Source of the DNA: CAZCDS01 sp964497585
Lineage (GTDB): Bacteria > Desulfobacterota > Desulfomonilia > Desulfomonilales > Desulfomonilaceae
Assembly: GCA_964497585.1 (NCBI GenBank)
Contig: CAZCDS010000053.1
Span: 1-47,005, forward strand
DNA: 47,005 bases
Direction of reading: 5' to 3'
Shown here: piece by piece, positions 33,060 through 40,961 of the stretch
Numbering within the stretch: the stretch's first letter is position 1
How the letters are laid out: every line of letters starts with the position of its first letter
Notes under the pieces: model-generated
The model's input: only the letters and a program-made list of their open reading frames with translations
The model's database searches: none
What the model was told of the DNA's origin: nothing
Translations under genes and position numbers: made by a program

Positions 33060-33608
33060 TCACGGACCGCTTGGTTCAGGATTCAGGGATTGGATGATTT
33101 CCTGCAGATCTTTGAGGTTCCCTCGCTGGAGTCTCACGACCTTGAACCCGGCTCCGCTTTCCCATCGGTCTTCCTTCTCCTCGACCCAACGGCAGAGTCC
33201 CTGGAATATGATGGGCTCCGCGCGAAAGTAGTCGTCGGCAGGTATGACGTATGTCCTGATATCACCCACCGCGGCTTTCAGCCCACGGGCGCCCACGCCG
33301 TCATCGGTGATGTCGTAGACGAGCCCCGTATTCTCCGGTTGCTCAGCATCGGAGATAGGGAGCAGGAATTCGAGTTGTTCTCTGGACCGTATGCGAAGCT
33401 CCGCGACCACTTCCGGAAGGTTCAGTTGCCCGGTGGATCTTCTGAGGAGTTCCGAGAAACTGAGGACCTTTGCGTTAACGAGATTTCTGAAGAGGGTTCC
33501 GAGCCCCCTGGGGGTCAGCTTGTACTTTGCCATGAGTTCCCGTTCGGTCATCCCGGACCGTAGATCGGCCAGAAAGTCCTCTTTCCGCACTTTCCCCACG
33601 CGCGCCAT
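33060..33608 (-). CDS. helix-turn-helix-like protein of unknown function
   Basis: A 182-residue protein. The N-terminal part (about 6-55; DFLADLRSGMTERELMAKYKLTPRGLGTLFRNLV) is a helical segment of a type seen repeatedly in deltaproteobacterial proteins and resembles a helix-turn-helix. The C-terminal half is acidic and mixed (DITDDGVGARGLKAAVGDI), possibly a small ligand-binding domain. The ATG at 33608 has AGGAGG 5 nt upstream. A longer version from the ATG near 33736 (AAGGA upstream) would add about 42 residues with Cys. It is convergent with the cytochrome gene. No function assigned. Confidence 0.6.
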   Translation of the reverse strand: MARVGKVRKEDFLADLRSGMTERELMAKYKLTPRGLGTLFRNLVNAKVLSFSELLRRSTGQLNLPEVVAELRIRSREQLEFLLPISDAEQPENTGLVYDITDDGVGARGLKAAVGDIRTYVIPADDYFRAEPIIFQGLCRWVEEKEDRWESGAGFKVVRLQRGNLKDLQEIIQSLNPEPSGP

Positions 33609-33960
33609 GATTGCCTCCTCCCCGGTGACGATCACTATCAGAATACCACAGTCACGGCGAACGGTCTGCACATTGTTGGAGGTCTGAAAGAGTGCTGAGA
33701 CTTTGCACGAGTATTCGGCGGGGTCTGGTTGCTTCATGATTGTTTCCTTCGGTAGTCCGGCCTCTGAGAGGCATCGTGCGGCCATTACCGGCTTGGAGCC
33801 AGATGACTCGACTTGCGGGCCCGTCACAGCGGCATCCGGCCCACTGGGGTGGACGGCCGAGTCGTGAGTACGGTAGTCCTTGACAGAGCCGATGCTGAAC
33901 GATATTGTAAAAAGCTTGTTGAGATCGGACTGCAAGTCCCCCTTCCTGGAGACACCCCAG
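33609..33960. other. divergent intergenic region upstream of gatC
   Basis: This 352-bp region contains the gatCAB promoter (33880-33908). The minus-strand frame of the helix-turn-helix-like gene stays open through it, which leaves its start uncertain. No RNA gene is seen. Confidence 0.5.
33880..33908 (+). promoter_or_regulatory. sigma-70 promoter of gatCAB
   Basis: TTGACA (33880-33885), a 17-bp spacer and TATTGT (33903-33908). The predicted leader to the gatC ATG is about 46 nt. Confidence 0.75.
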
Positions 33961-34248
33961 ATGAAGATCACGGATGAAGAAGTCGATTATGTCGCGCTGC
34001 TGGGCAGACTGGCCCTGAATCCGGAAGAGAAGAAAAAGTACCGCGGCCAGCTCGATGACATCCTGAAGTACATGGAAAAAATGAACGAGGTGGACACCGA
34101 GGACGTCGAGCCCATGGCCGGACCGGTGGAGCTGTACACCCCTCTGCGGGAAGACAAGGTTCTCCCCTCGTTGCCCGTGGAGGAAGCCCTCTCCAACGCC
34201 CCGGAACGGACTGGGACCTCCTTTCAGGTCCCCAAGATCATTGAGTAA
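33961..34248 (+). CDS. gatC: Asp-tRNA(Asn)/Glu-tRNA(Gln) amidotransferase subunit C
   Basis: A 95-residue GatC. MKITDEEVDYVALLGRLAL is the typical N-terminal helix, and the C-terminal LREDKVLPSLPVEEALSNAP loop wraps around GatA. It stabilises the GatAB complex that amidates mischarged Glu-tRNA(Gln) or Asp-tRNA(Asn). The frame is open further upstream, but the ATG at 33961 gives the family length and the frame upstream overlaps the promoter. gatA starts 12 bp downstream. Confidence 0.93.
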   Translation: MKITDEEVDYVALLGRLALNPEEKKKYRGQLDDILKYMEKMNEVDTEDVEPMAGPVELYTPLREDKVLPSLPVEEALSNAPERTGTSFQVPKIIE

Positions 34249-34260
34249 AGGAAGGCGCCT

Positions 34261-35721
34261 GTGTCCGAGTTATTCGAAAAAACAGCGACCGACTTGGCTT
34301 CTTTGCTTCGGGGTAGGTCGACGAGCTCGGCTGAAATCACGCGCTCCCTGCTCGACCGGATCGATTCGACCGATGAGAAAGTCCGAGCCTTCGTAACCGT
34401 GACGCCCGATCTGGCCTTGGAGATGGCTGAAGAGGCCGACCGGCGGCTTGCCGGCGGTGAAGTCGGCCCCCTGACCGGCATCCCCATCGCGATCAAGGAC
34501 AACATGTGCCTGAGAGGCCAACGAACGACCTGTGGTTCGAAGATCCTCGAGAACTTCGTCCCGCCGTACGACGCGACGGTGGTTCGACGCATCCGCGAAG
34601 AGGGCATGGTGATTCTCGGTCTGTCAAACATGGATGAATTTGCCATGGGATCATCCACCGAGACCTCCCATTGGGGCCCCACCCACAATCCGTGGAATCC
34701 CGAGATGATCCCGGGGGGTTCCAGTGGCGGTTCCGCTGCAGCGGTCTCTTCAATGGAGGCCCCCGTGGCTGTCGGGTCCGATACCGGCGGATCCATACGT
34801 CTTCCCGCCTCCTTCTGCGGAGTGACGGGCATGAAGCCCACGTACGGAGCGGTCTCTCGATACGGTCTCGTGGCCTATGCTTCGAGTCTCGATCAGATAG
34901 GGCCCATCGCACGGGATGCAGAGGATCTGGCCCTTGTGCTCAACCTCATCTGCGGCCATGATCCCATGGACTCAACGTCGGTTCCACGAGAGCACCCCGA
35001 TTTCACGACCTTTATCGACAAGCCGATCAAGGGAATGACCCTCGGCCTGCCTACGGAGTTCTTCAGTCTGCTCGATGATCCCGACGTGGAACGTGTCATC
35101 GCAGACGCGCGACAGGTGCTCGAAGGCATGGGGGTCAAGTTTGTGGAGCTTTCGCTCCCGCACCTGGACTACGGTATTGCAGCGTACTACATCATTGCGC
35201 CGAGCGAGGCTTCATCGAACCTGGCCCGGTATGACGGGGTCAAGTACGGTCACCGCTCGGCCACGTACGAGGATATGATAGACATGTACTGCCAGACGAG
35301 AGCCCAGGGGTTCGGGCCCGAAGTGAAGCGACGCATCATGCTCGGAACCTATGCTCTCTCCTCAGGATATTACGATGCCTACTACTTGAAAGCCGCCAAG
35401 GTGAGAACCCTTATCACCGGAGACTTCAAAAAGGCTTTTGAGACCTGCGACGCGATCCTCTGCCCCACCGCACCGTCGCCTCCATTCAAGATCGGGGAAA
35501 AGATCGACGATCCGATCCAGATGTACTTGACGGATGTCTTTACCATTCCCGTCAATATGGCAGGCCTTCCCGGCGTCGCCATTCCCGGAGGTCTGTCAAA
35601 AACCGATCTTCCCGTGGGGGTTCAACTGATTGCCCCGCACTTTGAGGAGGGTAGACTGGTGCAGCTTGCATCGGCCTTTCAAAAAGAGACCGATCATCAC
35701 CTGAAAAGACCTCCCCTCTAG
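34261..35721 (+). CDS. gatA: Asp-tRNA(Asn)/Glu-tRNA(Gln) amidotransferase subunit A
   Basis: A 486-residue amidase-signature protein. The Ser-cisSer-Lys triad is visible: Lys in PIAIKDNMC (about 80), and the Ser residues in PGGSSGGSAAAV and SDTGGSIRLPASFCG (about 155-182). It hydrolyses glutamine to supply ammonia to GatB through an internal channel. The GTG start follows AAGGAAGG. Motifs and length are complete. Confidence 0.96.
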   Translation: MSELFEKTATDLASLLRGRSTSSAEITRSLLDRIDSTDEKVRAFVTVTPDLALEMAEEADRRLAGGEVGPLTGIPIAIKDNMCLRGQRTTCGSKILENFVPPYDATVVRRIREEGMVILGLSNMDEFAMGSSTETSHWGPTHNPWNPEMIPGGSSGGSAAAVSSMEAPVAVGSDTGGSIRLPASFCGVTGMKPTYGAVSRYGLVAYASSLDQIGPIARDAEDLALVLNLICGHDPMDSTSVPREHPDFTTFIDKPIKGMTLGLPTEFFSLLDDPDVERVIADARQVLEGMGVKFVELSLPHLDYGIAAYYIIAPSEASSNLARYDGVKYGHRSATYEDMIDMYCQTRAQGFGPEVKRRIMLGTYALSSGYYDAYYLKAAKVRTLITGDFKKAFETCDAILCPTAPSPPFKIGEKIDDPIQMYLTDVFTIPVNMAGLPGVAIPGGLSKTDLPVGVQLIAPHFEEGRLVQLASAFQKETDHHLKRPPL

Positions 35722-35730
35722 GATCGAACC

Positions 35731-37170
35731 ATGGAATATGAGGCTGTTATCGGGCTGGAAGTCCACGCGCAATTGCTTACTGATTCTAAAGCATTCTGCT
35801 CGTGCACGACACATTTCGGCGATGAACCCAACACCCACACCTGCCCCATTTGCCAGGGCATGCCCGGAACACTTCCCGTGCTCAACCGCAAAGCCTTGGA
35901 ATACACGATTCGCATGGCTGTGGCCTGTAACTGCAAGATCAGCCAGCAGAGCCGATTCGCGCGGAAGAATTACTACTATCCCGACCTTCCGAAGAACTAT
36001 CAGATATCGCAGTACGAACTCCCTGTAGCCGAGGGCGGGGTGGTGGAGATAGAGACCGAGGAAGGAAGCCGAAAGATAAGCCTGACCCGCATCCACATGG
36101 AAGAAGACGCGGGAAAGCTTATCCATGACGAAAACAAGCCGGTCTCGTATGTAGACCTGAACAGGACCGGTGTACCGCTCATCGAGATCGTGTCTGAGCC
36201 TGAGATCCGGACACCTGAGGAGGCCGCGGAATATCTGCGTTCGCTCCGGGCCGTCCTCGTGTACCTGGGGATTTGCGACGGAAACATGCAGGAAGGGAGC
36301 TTCCGTTGCGATGCAAACGTATCAGTGCGCCCTAAGGGGGAAACGGGCCTTGGCGTCAAGACGGAACTCAAGAACATGAACTCTTTCCGGAACGTCCAAA
36401 GAGGACTCCAGTACGAAATCGAACGGCAGATCGAAGCGCTCAAGGAGGGCGAGAAGATTGTTCAGGAAACGCGGCTCTTCGATCCCTCCTCCGGGGCGAC
36501 CGCTCCGATGCGCAGCAAGGAATGGGCGCACGATTATCGATACTTTCCCGATCCCGACCTGCTTCCTTTGCGAGTCGCTCCGGAAATGGTGGAGAAGATC
36601 AGAGAGGAGCTCCCCGAACTCCCGGCACAAAAGAAGAAACGATTCGTCGAGGACTTCGGGATACCCGCGTACGACGCGGGGGTTCTGACCGCGGAGCCGG
36701 ATCTCGCTGCATACTTTGAGGAGACGGTCCGGCTCTTCACCGAACCTAAGGCGGTCAGCAACTGGATCATGACCGAGCTCATGCGAGAGCTGAAGGGCGA
36801 TGAGACTGGTATCGGCTCATGTCCGGTCACGCCGAAGCAGCTCGCGGATCTCCTCCGGTTGGTCAAGGATGGCACGATCTCGGGAAAGATCGCCAAGACG
36901 GTTTTCGAGGAAATGTACGCCACGGGCAAAGACCCCGCCGCCATCGTAGAAGAGAAGGGCCTTGTCCAGATCTCCGACTCGGAGCACCTTGCAGAGTTGG
37001 TGCGAAAGGCGCTCGATGACAACCCCAAGGAGGTCGAGAAGCTCCTTGCCGGCAAGAACAAGCTCATGGGGTTCTTCGTAGGCCAAGTGATGAAGGCAAC
37101 CAAGGGCAAGGCCAACCCGAAGCTTGTCAACGAGATCCTGTCTGCGGAGGTGGCGAAACGGGGGGGCTGA
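35731..37170 (+). CDS. gatB: Asp-tRNA(Asn)/Glu-tRNA(Gln) amidotransferase subunit B
   Basis: A 479-residue GatB. YEAVIGLEVHAQL at the start, zinc-binding cysteines in CSCTTHFGDEPNTHTCPIC, and the kinase-type core YYYPDLPKNYQISQYELP are all typical. The C-terminal GatB/Yqey helical domain (about 330-479) holds the tRNA. It phosphorylates the mischarged aminoacyl group and amidates it. It starts 9 bp after gatA. The presence of gatCAB suggests no glutaminyl-tRNA synthetase or asparaginyl-tRNA synthetase, which cannot be tested here. Confidence 0.96.
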   Translation: MEYEAVIGLEVHAQLLTDSKAFCSCTTHFGDEPNTHTCPICQGMPGTLPVLNRKALEYTIRMAVACNCKISQQSRFARKNYYYPDLPKNYQISQYELPVAEGGVVEIETEEGSRKISLTRIHMEEDAGKLIHDENKPVSYVDLNRTGVPLIEIVSEPEIRTPEEAAEYLRSLRAVLVYLGICDGNMQEGSFRCDANVSVRPKGETGLGVKTELKNMNSFRNVQRGLQYEIERQIEALKEGEKIVQETRLFDPSSGATAPMRSKEWAHDYRYFPDPDLLPLRVAPEMVEKIREELPELPAQKKKRFVEDFGIPAYDAGVLTAEPDLAAYFEETVRLFTEPKAVSNWIMTELMRELKGDETGIGSCPVTPKQLADLLRLVKDGTISGKIAKTVFEEMYATGKDPAAIVEEKGLVQISDSEHLAELVRKALDDNPKEVEKLLAGKNKLMGFFVGQVMKATKGKANPKLVNEILSAEVAKRGG

Positions 37171-37335
37171 AGATGAAAGTCCGGTTGTTAGCTAAACTTA
37201 TATTCTCAAAAACACTCCTGTAGGCTGGACTTCGCCCCGAGATGCACTGCTCTGAGGATCATACGTCTTATCAGGAGGTTGTGCCATCGGCCTCGTGGGC
37301 CTCCGCGAACCTTCGAGATCGCTGCTCAAGAATGC

Positions 37336-37365
37336 TTGAAAAAAAGACACATTTGGTGGCATACT
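37336..37365 (+). promoter_or_regulatory. promoter of the MvhD-MetV-MetF-glutamate synthase operon
   Basis: TTGAAA (37336-37341), an 18-bp spacer and CATACT (37360-37365), about 46 bp before the first ATG. It lies in the 241-bp gap after gatB. Confidence 0.55.
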
Positions 37366-37411
37366 AAAAAATTGCGCGTATAGCACCACCGAAGATACGC
37401 ATGGGGAAGAA

Positions 37412-37837
37412 ATGGAAGAAAACCCCATCAGAATAGTAGTATATCATTGTCGTAACCTCAAGCTTTTCAGAAATGGAGAACAGAGGGAATTTGCCCGCTC
37501 AAGGCCCGGACTCAGGCTTGTAGCCGTACCCTGCTCGGGAAAGGTGGAAGCGCATCATCTCCTCAAGACCTTGGCCGGAGGAGCCGACGGTGCGCTCGTG
37601 ATTGCGTGCGAGGAGAGCGCCTGTCAATACATGGAAGGGTCCATGAGATCTCACAAACGAGTCGATTACGCTCGTTCCTGGCTCGCCGAACTCGGCATCG
37701 ATCCTGCTCGAGTTGGATACACGCATGTTCCACCCATGGACAGCAGGGCCCTGGATACTCTTCTGAAGGATTTCGGCGAAAGACTGGAACCCCTGGGGAA
37801 AGTCCCTTCCGCAGAGACCCCCTCAGATATTCGTTGA
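37412..37837 (+). CDS. MvhD/FlpD-type iron-sulfur protein
   Basis: A 141-residue protein of the methyl-viologen-reducing hydrogenase delta-subunit family. Four cysteines (C13, C41 in PCSGKVE, C66 and C71 in VIACEESACQYMEG) are in the positions expected for a [2Fe-2S] cluster. Usual members read CNWCSY near the first site; here it is YHCRNL, so that region has diverged. MvhD passes electrons between a partner oxidoreductase and heterodisulfide reductase HdrA. No hdrA, hydrogenase or formate dehydrogenase is adjacent. The next genes are metV and metF, pointing to electron delivery for methylene-THF reduction. Confidence 0.8.
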   Translation: MEENPIRIVVYHCRNLKLFRNGEQREFARSRPGLRLVAVPCSGKVEAHHLLKTLAGGADGALVIACEESACQYMEGSMRSHKRVDYARSWLAELGIDPARVGYTHVPPMDSRALDTLLKDFGERLEPLGKVPSAETPSDIR

Positions 37838-37917
37838 GCGTTTGAACACGTACCGGGTCCGGTAGGCGATGCTCGATGAGCGTATCTCGCGCGCCGGACG
37901 ACCGAGGAGGAACAACT

Positions 37918-38586
37918 GTGATAGTTGCGGAACGTAAACCTGTGGCGGAAATCAGGAACATGATAGACCGGTATTCTTCCATACTCGTGGTCGGATGCGA
38001 TTCCTGCGTCGCTGAATGCGCTGCCGGCGGACGCCGGGAAACCCAACTGCTCGCTGCGGCACTCCAGCTCTCCTACAAGACCGACGGGCTCGATCGGGTC
38101 ATCACGGAAGCGTGCCTCGACAGGCAGTGCGTCGATGATTTCATCGAAGGCATTGCGCATCAGGTGCCCGAGCATGAAGCGATCCTCTCGCTTGGGTGCG
38201 GCGCGGGAGTGCAGGCGCTCGCGAGAGTCTATGCGGACAAGCCCATCATACCGGCCCTCGACACGCTCTTTATCGGCGAGACAGAGATGCGGGGAGTCTG
38301 GCAGGAAAACTGCGTCGGTTGCGGACAGTGCAAGCTGGGATACTTCGGCGCGATCTGTCCGGTGACCCGGTGTTCCAAGAAGTTGATGAACGGCCCCTGC
38401 GGCGGCTCTAGGCAGGGCGTCTGTGAGGTGAACCCGGAAATTCCTTGCGGCTGGCAGATGATCATCGATCGCCTCCGGGCCCTTGGAGAGCTTGACAGAC
38501 TGACTGAATATGTGCCCCCGGTGGACTGGTCCACATCTCATTGCGGGGGACCGCGACGTGTAGTGAGGGAGGACCAGAAACCGTGA
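37918..38586 (+). CDS. metV: methylene-THF reductase partner protein MetV
   Basis: A 222-residue Cys-rich protein. It has C27, C30 and C34 near the N-terminus (GCDSCVAEC) and a dense cluster near the C-terminus (CVGCGQCKLG, CPVTRCSKK, NGPCGGS, CEV), the zinc/iron-sulfur domain of MetV. MetV pairs with MetF in acetogens and other Wood-Ljungdahl organisms and passes electrons to its flavin. The GTG start follows GAGGAGG with a suitable spacer; the frame is open further upstream. Its stop overlaps the metF start by 4 bases, so the two are translationally coupled. Confidence 0.88.
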   Translation: MIVAERKPVAEIRNMIDRYSSILVVGCDSCVAECAAGGRRETQLLAAALQLSYKTDGLDRVITEACLDRQCVDDFIEGIAHQVPEHEAILSLGCGAGVQALARVYADKPIIPALDTLFIGETEMRGVWQENCVGCGQCKLGYFGAICPVTRCSKKLMNGPCGGSRQGVCEVNPEIPCGWQMIIDRLRALGELDRLTEYVPPVDWSTSHCGGPRRVVREDQKP

Positions 38587-39506
38587 AGAGTGAAAGCCGT
38601 CTCGAGAAGATCCTGAGCGCCGGCCATTTTGCTGTTACCGCCGAATGCGGGCCTCCCAAAGGAGCGGATGTGACTGCGTTGGAGGAGAAGGGAAAGCTCC
38701 TGCTTGGCCGGGTCGACGCGGTGAATGTGACGGATAACCAGACCTCCATCGTGAGAATGTCGTCGGTGGCCGCGTGCTCCATTCTCAAGTCCATGGGGCA
38801 TGAGCCGGTACTGCAGATGGTGACCCGGGATCGAAACCGGATCGCACTGCAGAGCGATCTGTTCGGCGCCTATGCCCTGGGAATCCGGAATGTTCTCTGC
38901 TTAACCGGCGACCACCAGAGTTTCGGCAACCAGAAGGAATCCATGGGTGTCTTCGACCTCGACTCGATCCAACTCGTGCGAACCGTTCAGGAGATGCGAG
39001 AGCACGGAACGATCATCGGAGGTGACGAGATCCAGGGGCCTCCCAGGATGTTCATCGGGGCAGCGGCCAACCCCTTCGCTGATCCCGTGGAGTGGCGGGT
39101 CACACGTTTGGCCAAGAAGGTCGCGGCGGGCGCTGATTTCATTCAGACGCAATGCGTCTTCAATGTCGACCGATTCGAGGAATACATGAAGCAGGCGCGT
39201 GAGCAAGGCCTGACGGACAGGGTCGCCGTTCTTGCCGGCATAACGCCTTTCAAGAGTCTTGGGATGGCCCGGTACATGTCCATACGGGTGGCCGGGATGG
39301 ATGTGCCCCAGGAGCTGATCGACCGAATGCAAGGCGTGAAGAAAGCTAAACAGGCTGAGGAAGGAATCAACATTGCCGTCGAGACAATCCAACGGGTACG
39401 AGAGATCGAGGGCGTACGCGGAATCCATCTCATGGCCATCGAATGGGAAACCAAGGTGCCCGAAATCCTCAACGCCGCGGGTCTGAGCAAGAGACCCGAG
39501 GTCTGA
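38583..39506 (+). CDS. metF: 5,10-methylene-tetrahydrofolate reductase
   Basis: A 307-residue FAD TIM-barrel enzyme. FAVTAECGPPKGAD (early catalytic Glu), VNVTDNQTSIVRMSS, LCLTGDHQSFGNQ (about 101-113), FIQTQCVFN and VLAGITPFKS match MetF. It reduces methylene-THF to methyl-THF. With MetV it forms the NADH-independent type. The GTG start overlaps the metV stop (GTGA). Together with the AcsE-like protein at 5467-6228 it supports a methyl branch of the Wood-Ljungdahl pathway. Confidence 0.93.
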   Translation: MKSESRLEKILSAGHFAVTAECGPPKGADVTALEEKGKLLLGRVDAVNVTDNQTSIVRMSSVAACSILKSMGHEPVLQMVTRDRNRIALQSDLFGAYALGIRNVLCLTGDHQSFGNQKESMGVFDLDSIQLVRTVQEMREHGTIIGGDEIQGPPRMFIGAAANPFADPVEWRVTRLAKKVAAGADFIQTQCVFNVDRFEEYMKQAREQGLTDRVAVLAGITPFKSLGMARYMSIRVAGMDVPQELIDRMQGVKKAKQAEEGINIAVETIQRVREIEGVRGIHLMAIEWETKVPEILNAAGLSKRPEV

Positions 39507-39578
39507 TGCGAGTGCTTGCAGAGGGTGCCCCGCGGGATACGGTCTCAAGGTTGGGGGCCGCCTGGAGAGACATGAGCA

Positions 39579-40961
39579 ATGCCAAAAAAATATCATATTG
39601 ATGTGCAGAATACGCCCCATCGCTATCCGACCATCGGGAGGTCCGGTATTGTCGACTGGGGAGAGGGCTGTCTCAAATGTGCCGTATGCGTCAAGCAAGA
39701 GTGCGTTTATGACGCGTACCGCAAGAGGTCCTTCTCTCCCGACATATTCGGTGACACCATCGACGAGCTCTGCAAGAACTGCTTTCGATGCGTGCAGGGA
39801 TGCCCCAAGCGCCTCATCCATAAGACGCTCAATCCAGAGTGGGAAGCGCTCGGAGACGACGTATACACGCCCGAGACCATTGCAGCGACGTGGGAACAGG
39901 CGGCAACCGGCAAAATCCCGGTCTCCGGAGCGGGATACGGCGGGGCGTATGCCGGGCCGGGTTTTGATTCCATGTGGACGGACATGAGCGAGATCGTCCG
40001 TCCCACGCGCGACGGGATACATGGTCGAGAATACATATCAACGGTGGTGGACATCGGACGCAGGCCCTCGAAGCTCGACTTCGATGCAAAGGGAAATATC
40101 CTGACCGAGTATCCGCCGTCCTTGAGGATTCCGGTTCCCATGGTCTTCGATATCCCGCCCTTCGGTGACTTCTCGCCTGCGGTGTGGGAGGCAATTGCCG
40201 GCGCGGCGGCGACCCTTGGCACGCGGACGATCGTCCCTGAGTCAGTGGCTCGTGAGTTGCCTCAATTCAAGTCCTGTTTGATTCCGCTCGTCGAAGGAGG
40301 TCATGCGGACCTCCAATGGGCCGCGGGGTTCGAGGCGGTGGAGATCCCCGATTCGGAGACGATTCTCGACCAAGCGGCCAAGATTAGGGCTCGTAACCCC
40401 CGGTCGATCGTTTTCATTCGGGTATCCGCGACTACAGGCAACATCGACCGAATAGCCGAGCTGGCCCGTGAAGGAGCCGGTGTGATTCATTGTGTTGCCA
40501 GCGAGCGGGGATACGAACCCGATGTCGAAGAGGCGGCACACATCAAGGACATTATTCGGTCGGTCCACGCCAAGCTCATGGAGATCAGCCTCCGGGACGA
40601 GGTCACCATTATTGCCGGCGGCGGCATTGCTATGGCTGAGCACGTTATCAAGGCGATGCTGTGCGGCGCGAATCTCGTTACCGTGGCTATTCCTCTCCTG
40701 CTGGCCTTGGAGTGTCGGGTGTGCCACAACTGTGTGGAGGGGGGCGAGTGCCCGGTTCGGATCGCTACCATAGATCCCACATGGGGTTCGCGGCGCATGG
40801 TGAATCTCATGGGAGCGTGGCACAATCAAATGCTGGAAATGATGGGGGCAATGGGGATTCGAGAAGCCCGCAGACTGAGAGGCGAGCAGGGACGGGTAAT
40901 GTTCTTTGAAGACCTGGAGAATAGCACGTTTGCACGCCTGTTCCACGGGAAGACGTCTTGA
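39579..40961 (+). CDS. ferredoxin / degenerate glutamate synthase-domain protein
   Basis: A 460-residue protein. Two [4Fe-4S] motifs form the N-terminus (C31, C34, C37, C42 and C65, C68, C71, C75). The rest resembles the FMN-binding TIM barrel of glutamate synthase: EVTIIAGGGIAMAEHVIKAMLCGAN and then ALECRVCHNCVEGGECPVRIAT, which carries the cysteines of the cluster near the flavin. The substrate and flavin signatures of its neighbour (GGGMSFGSIS, AQGAKPGLGG, HIDGSYGGTGAAP) are absent and the barrel is shorter. It probably acts as a structural or electron-transfer subunit rather than a catalyst. It overlaps the next gene by 4 bases. Confidence 0.8.
   Translation: MPKKYHIDVQNTPHRYPTIGRSGIVDWGEGCLKCAVCVKQECVYDAYRKRSFSPDIFGDTIDELCKNCFRCVQGCPKRLIHKTLNPEWEALGDDVYTPETIAATWEQAATGKIPVSGAGYGGAYAGPGFDSMWTDMSEIVRPTRDGIHGREYISTVVDIGRRPSKLDFDAKGNILTEYPPSLRIPVPMVFDIPPFGDFSPAVWEAIAGAAATLGTRTIVPESVARELPQFKSCLIPLVEGGHADLQWAAGFEAVEIPDSETILDQAAKIRARNPRSIVFIRVSATTGNIDRIAELAREGAGVIHCVASERGYEPDVEEAAHIKDIIRSVHAKLMEISLRDEVTIIAGGGIAMAEHVIKAMLCGANLVTVAIPLLLALECRVCHNCVEGGECPVRIATIDPTWGSRRMVNLMGAWHNQMLEMMGAMGIREARRLRGEQGRVMFFEDLENSTFARLFHGKTS

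Noticed and set aside
38901..40022. Long minus-strand frame of 373 residues across metF and the first GltB2-like gene
   Set aside because: Antisense shadow of two well-supported genes, with no ribosome binding site and no family signature.
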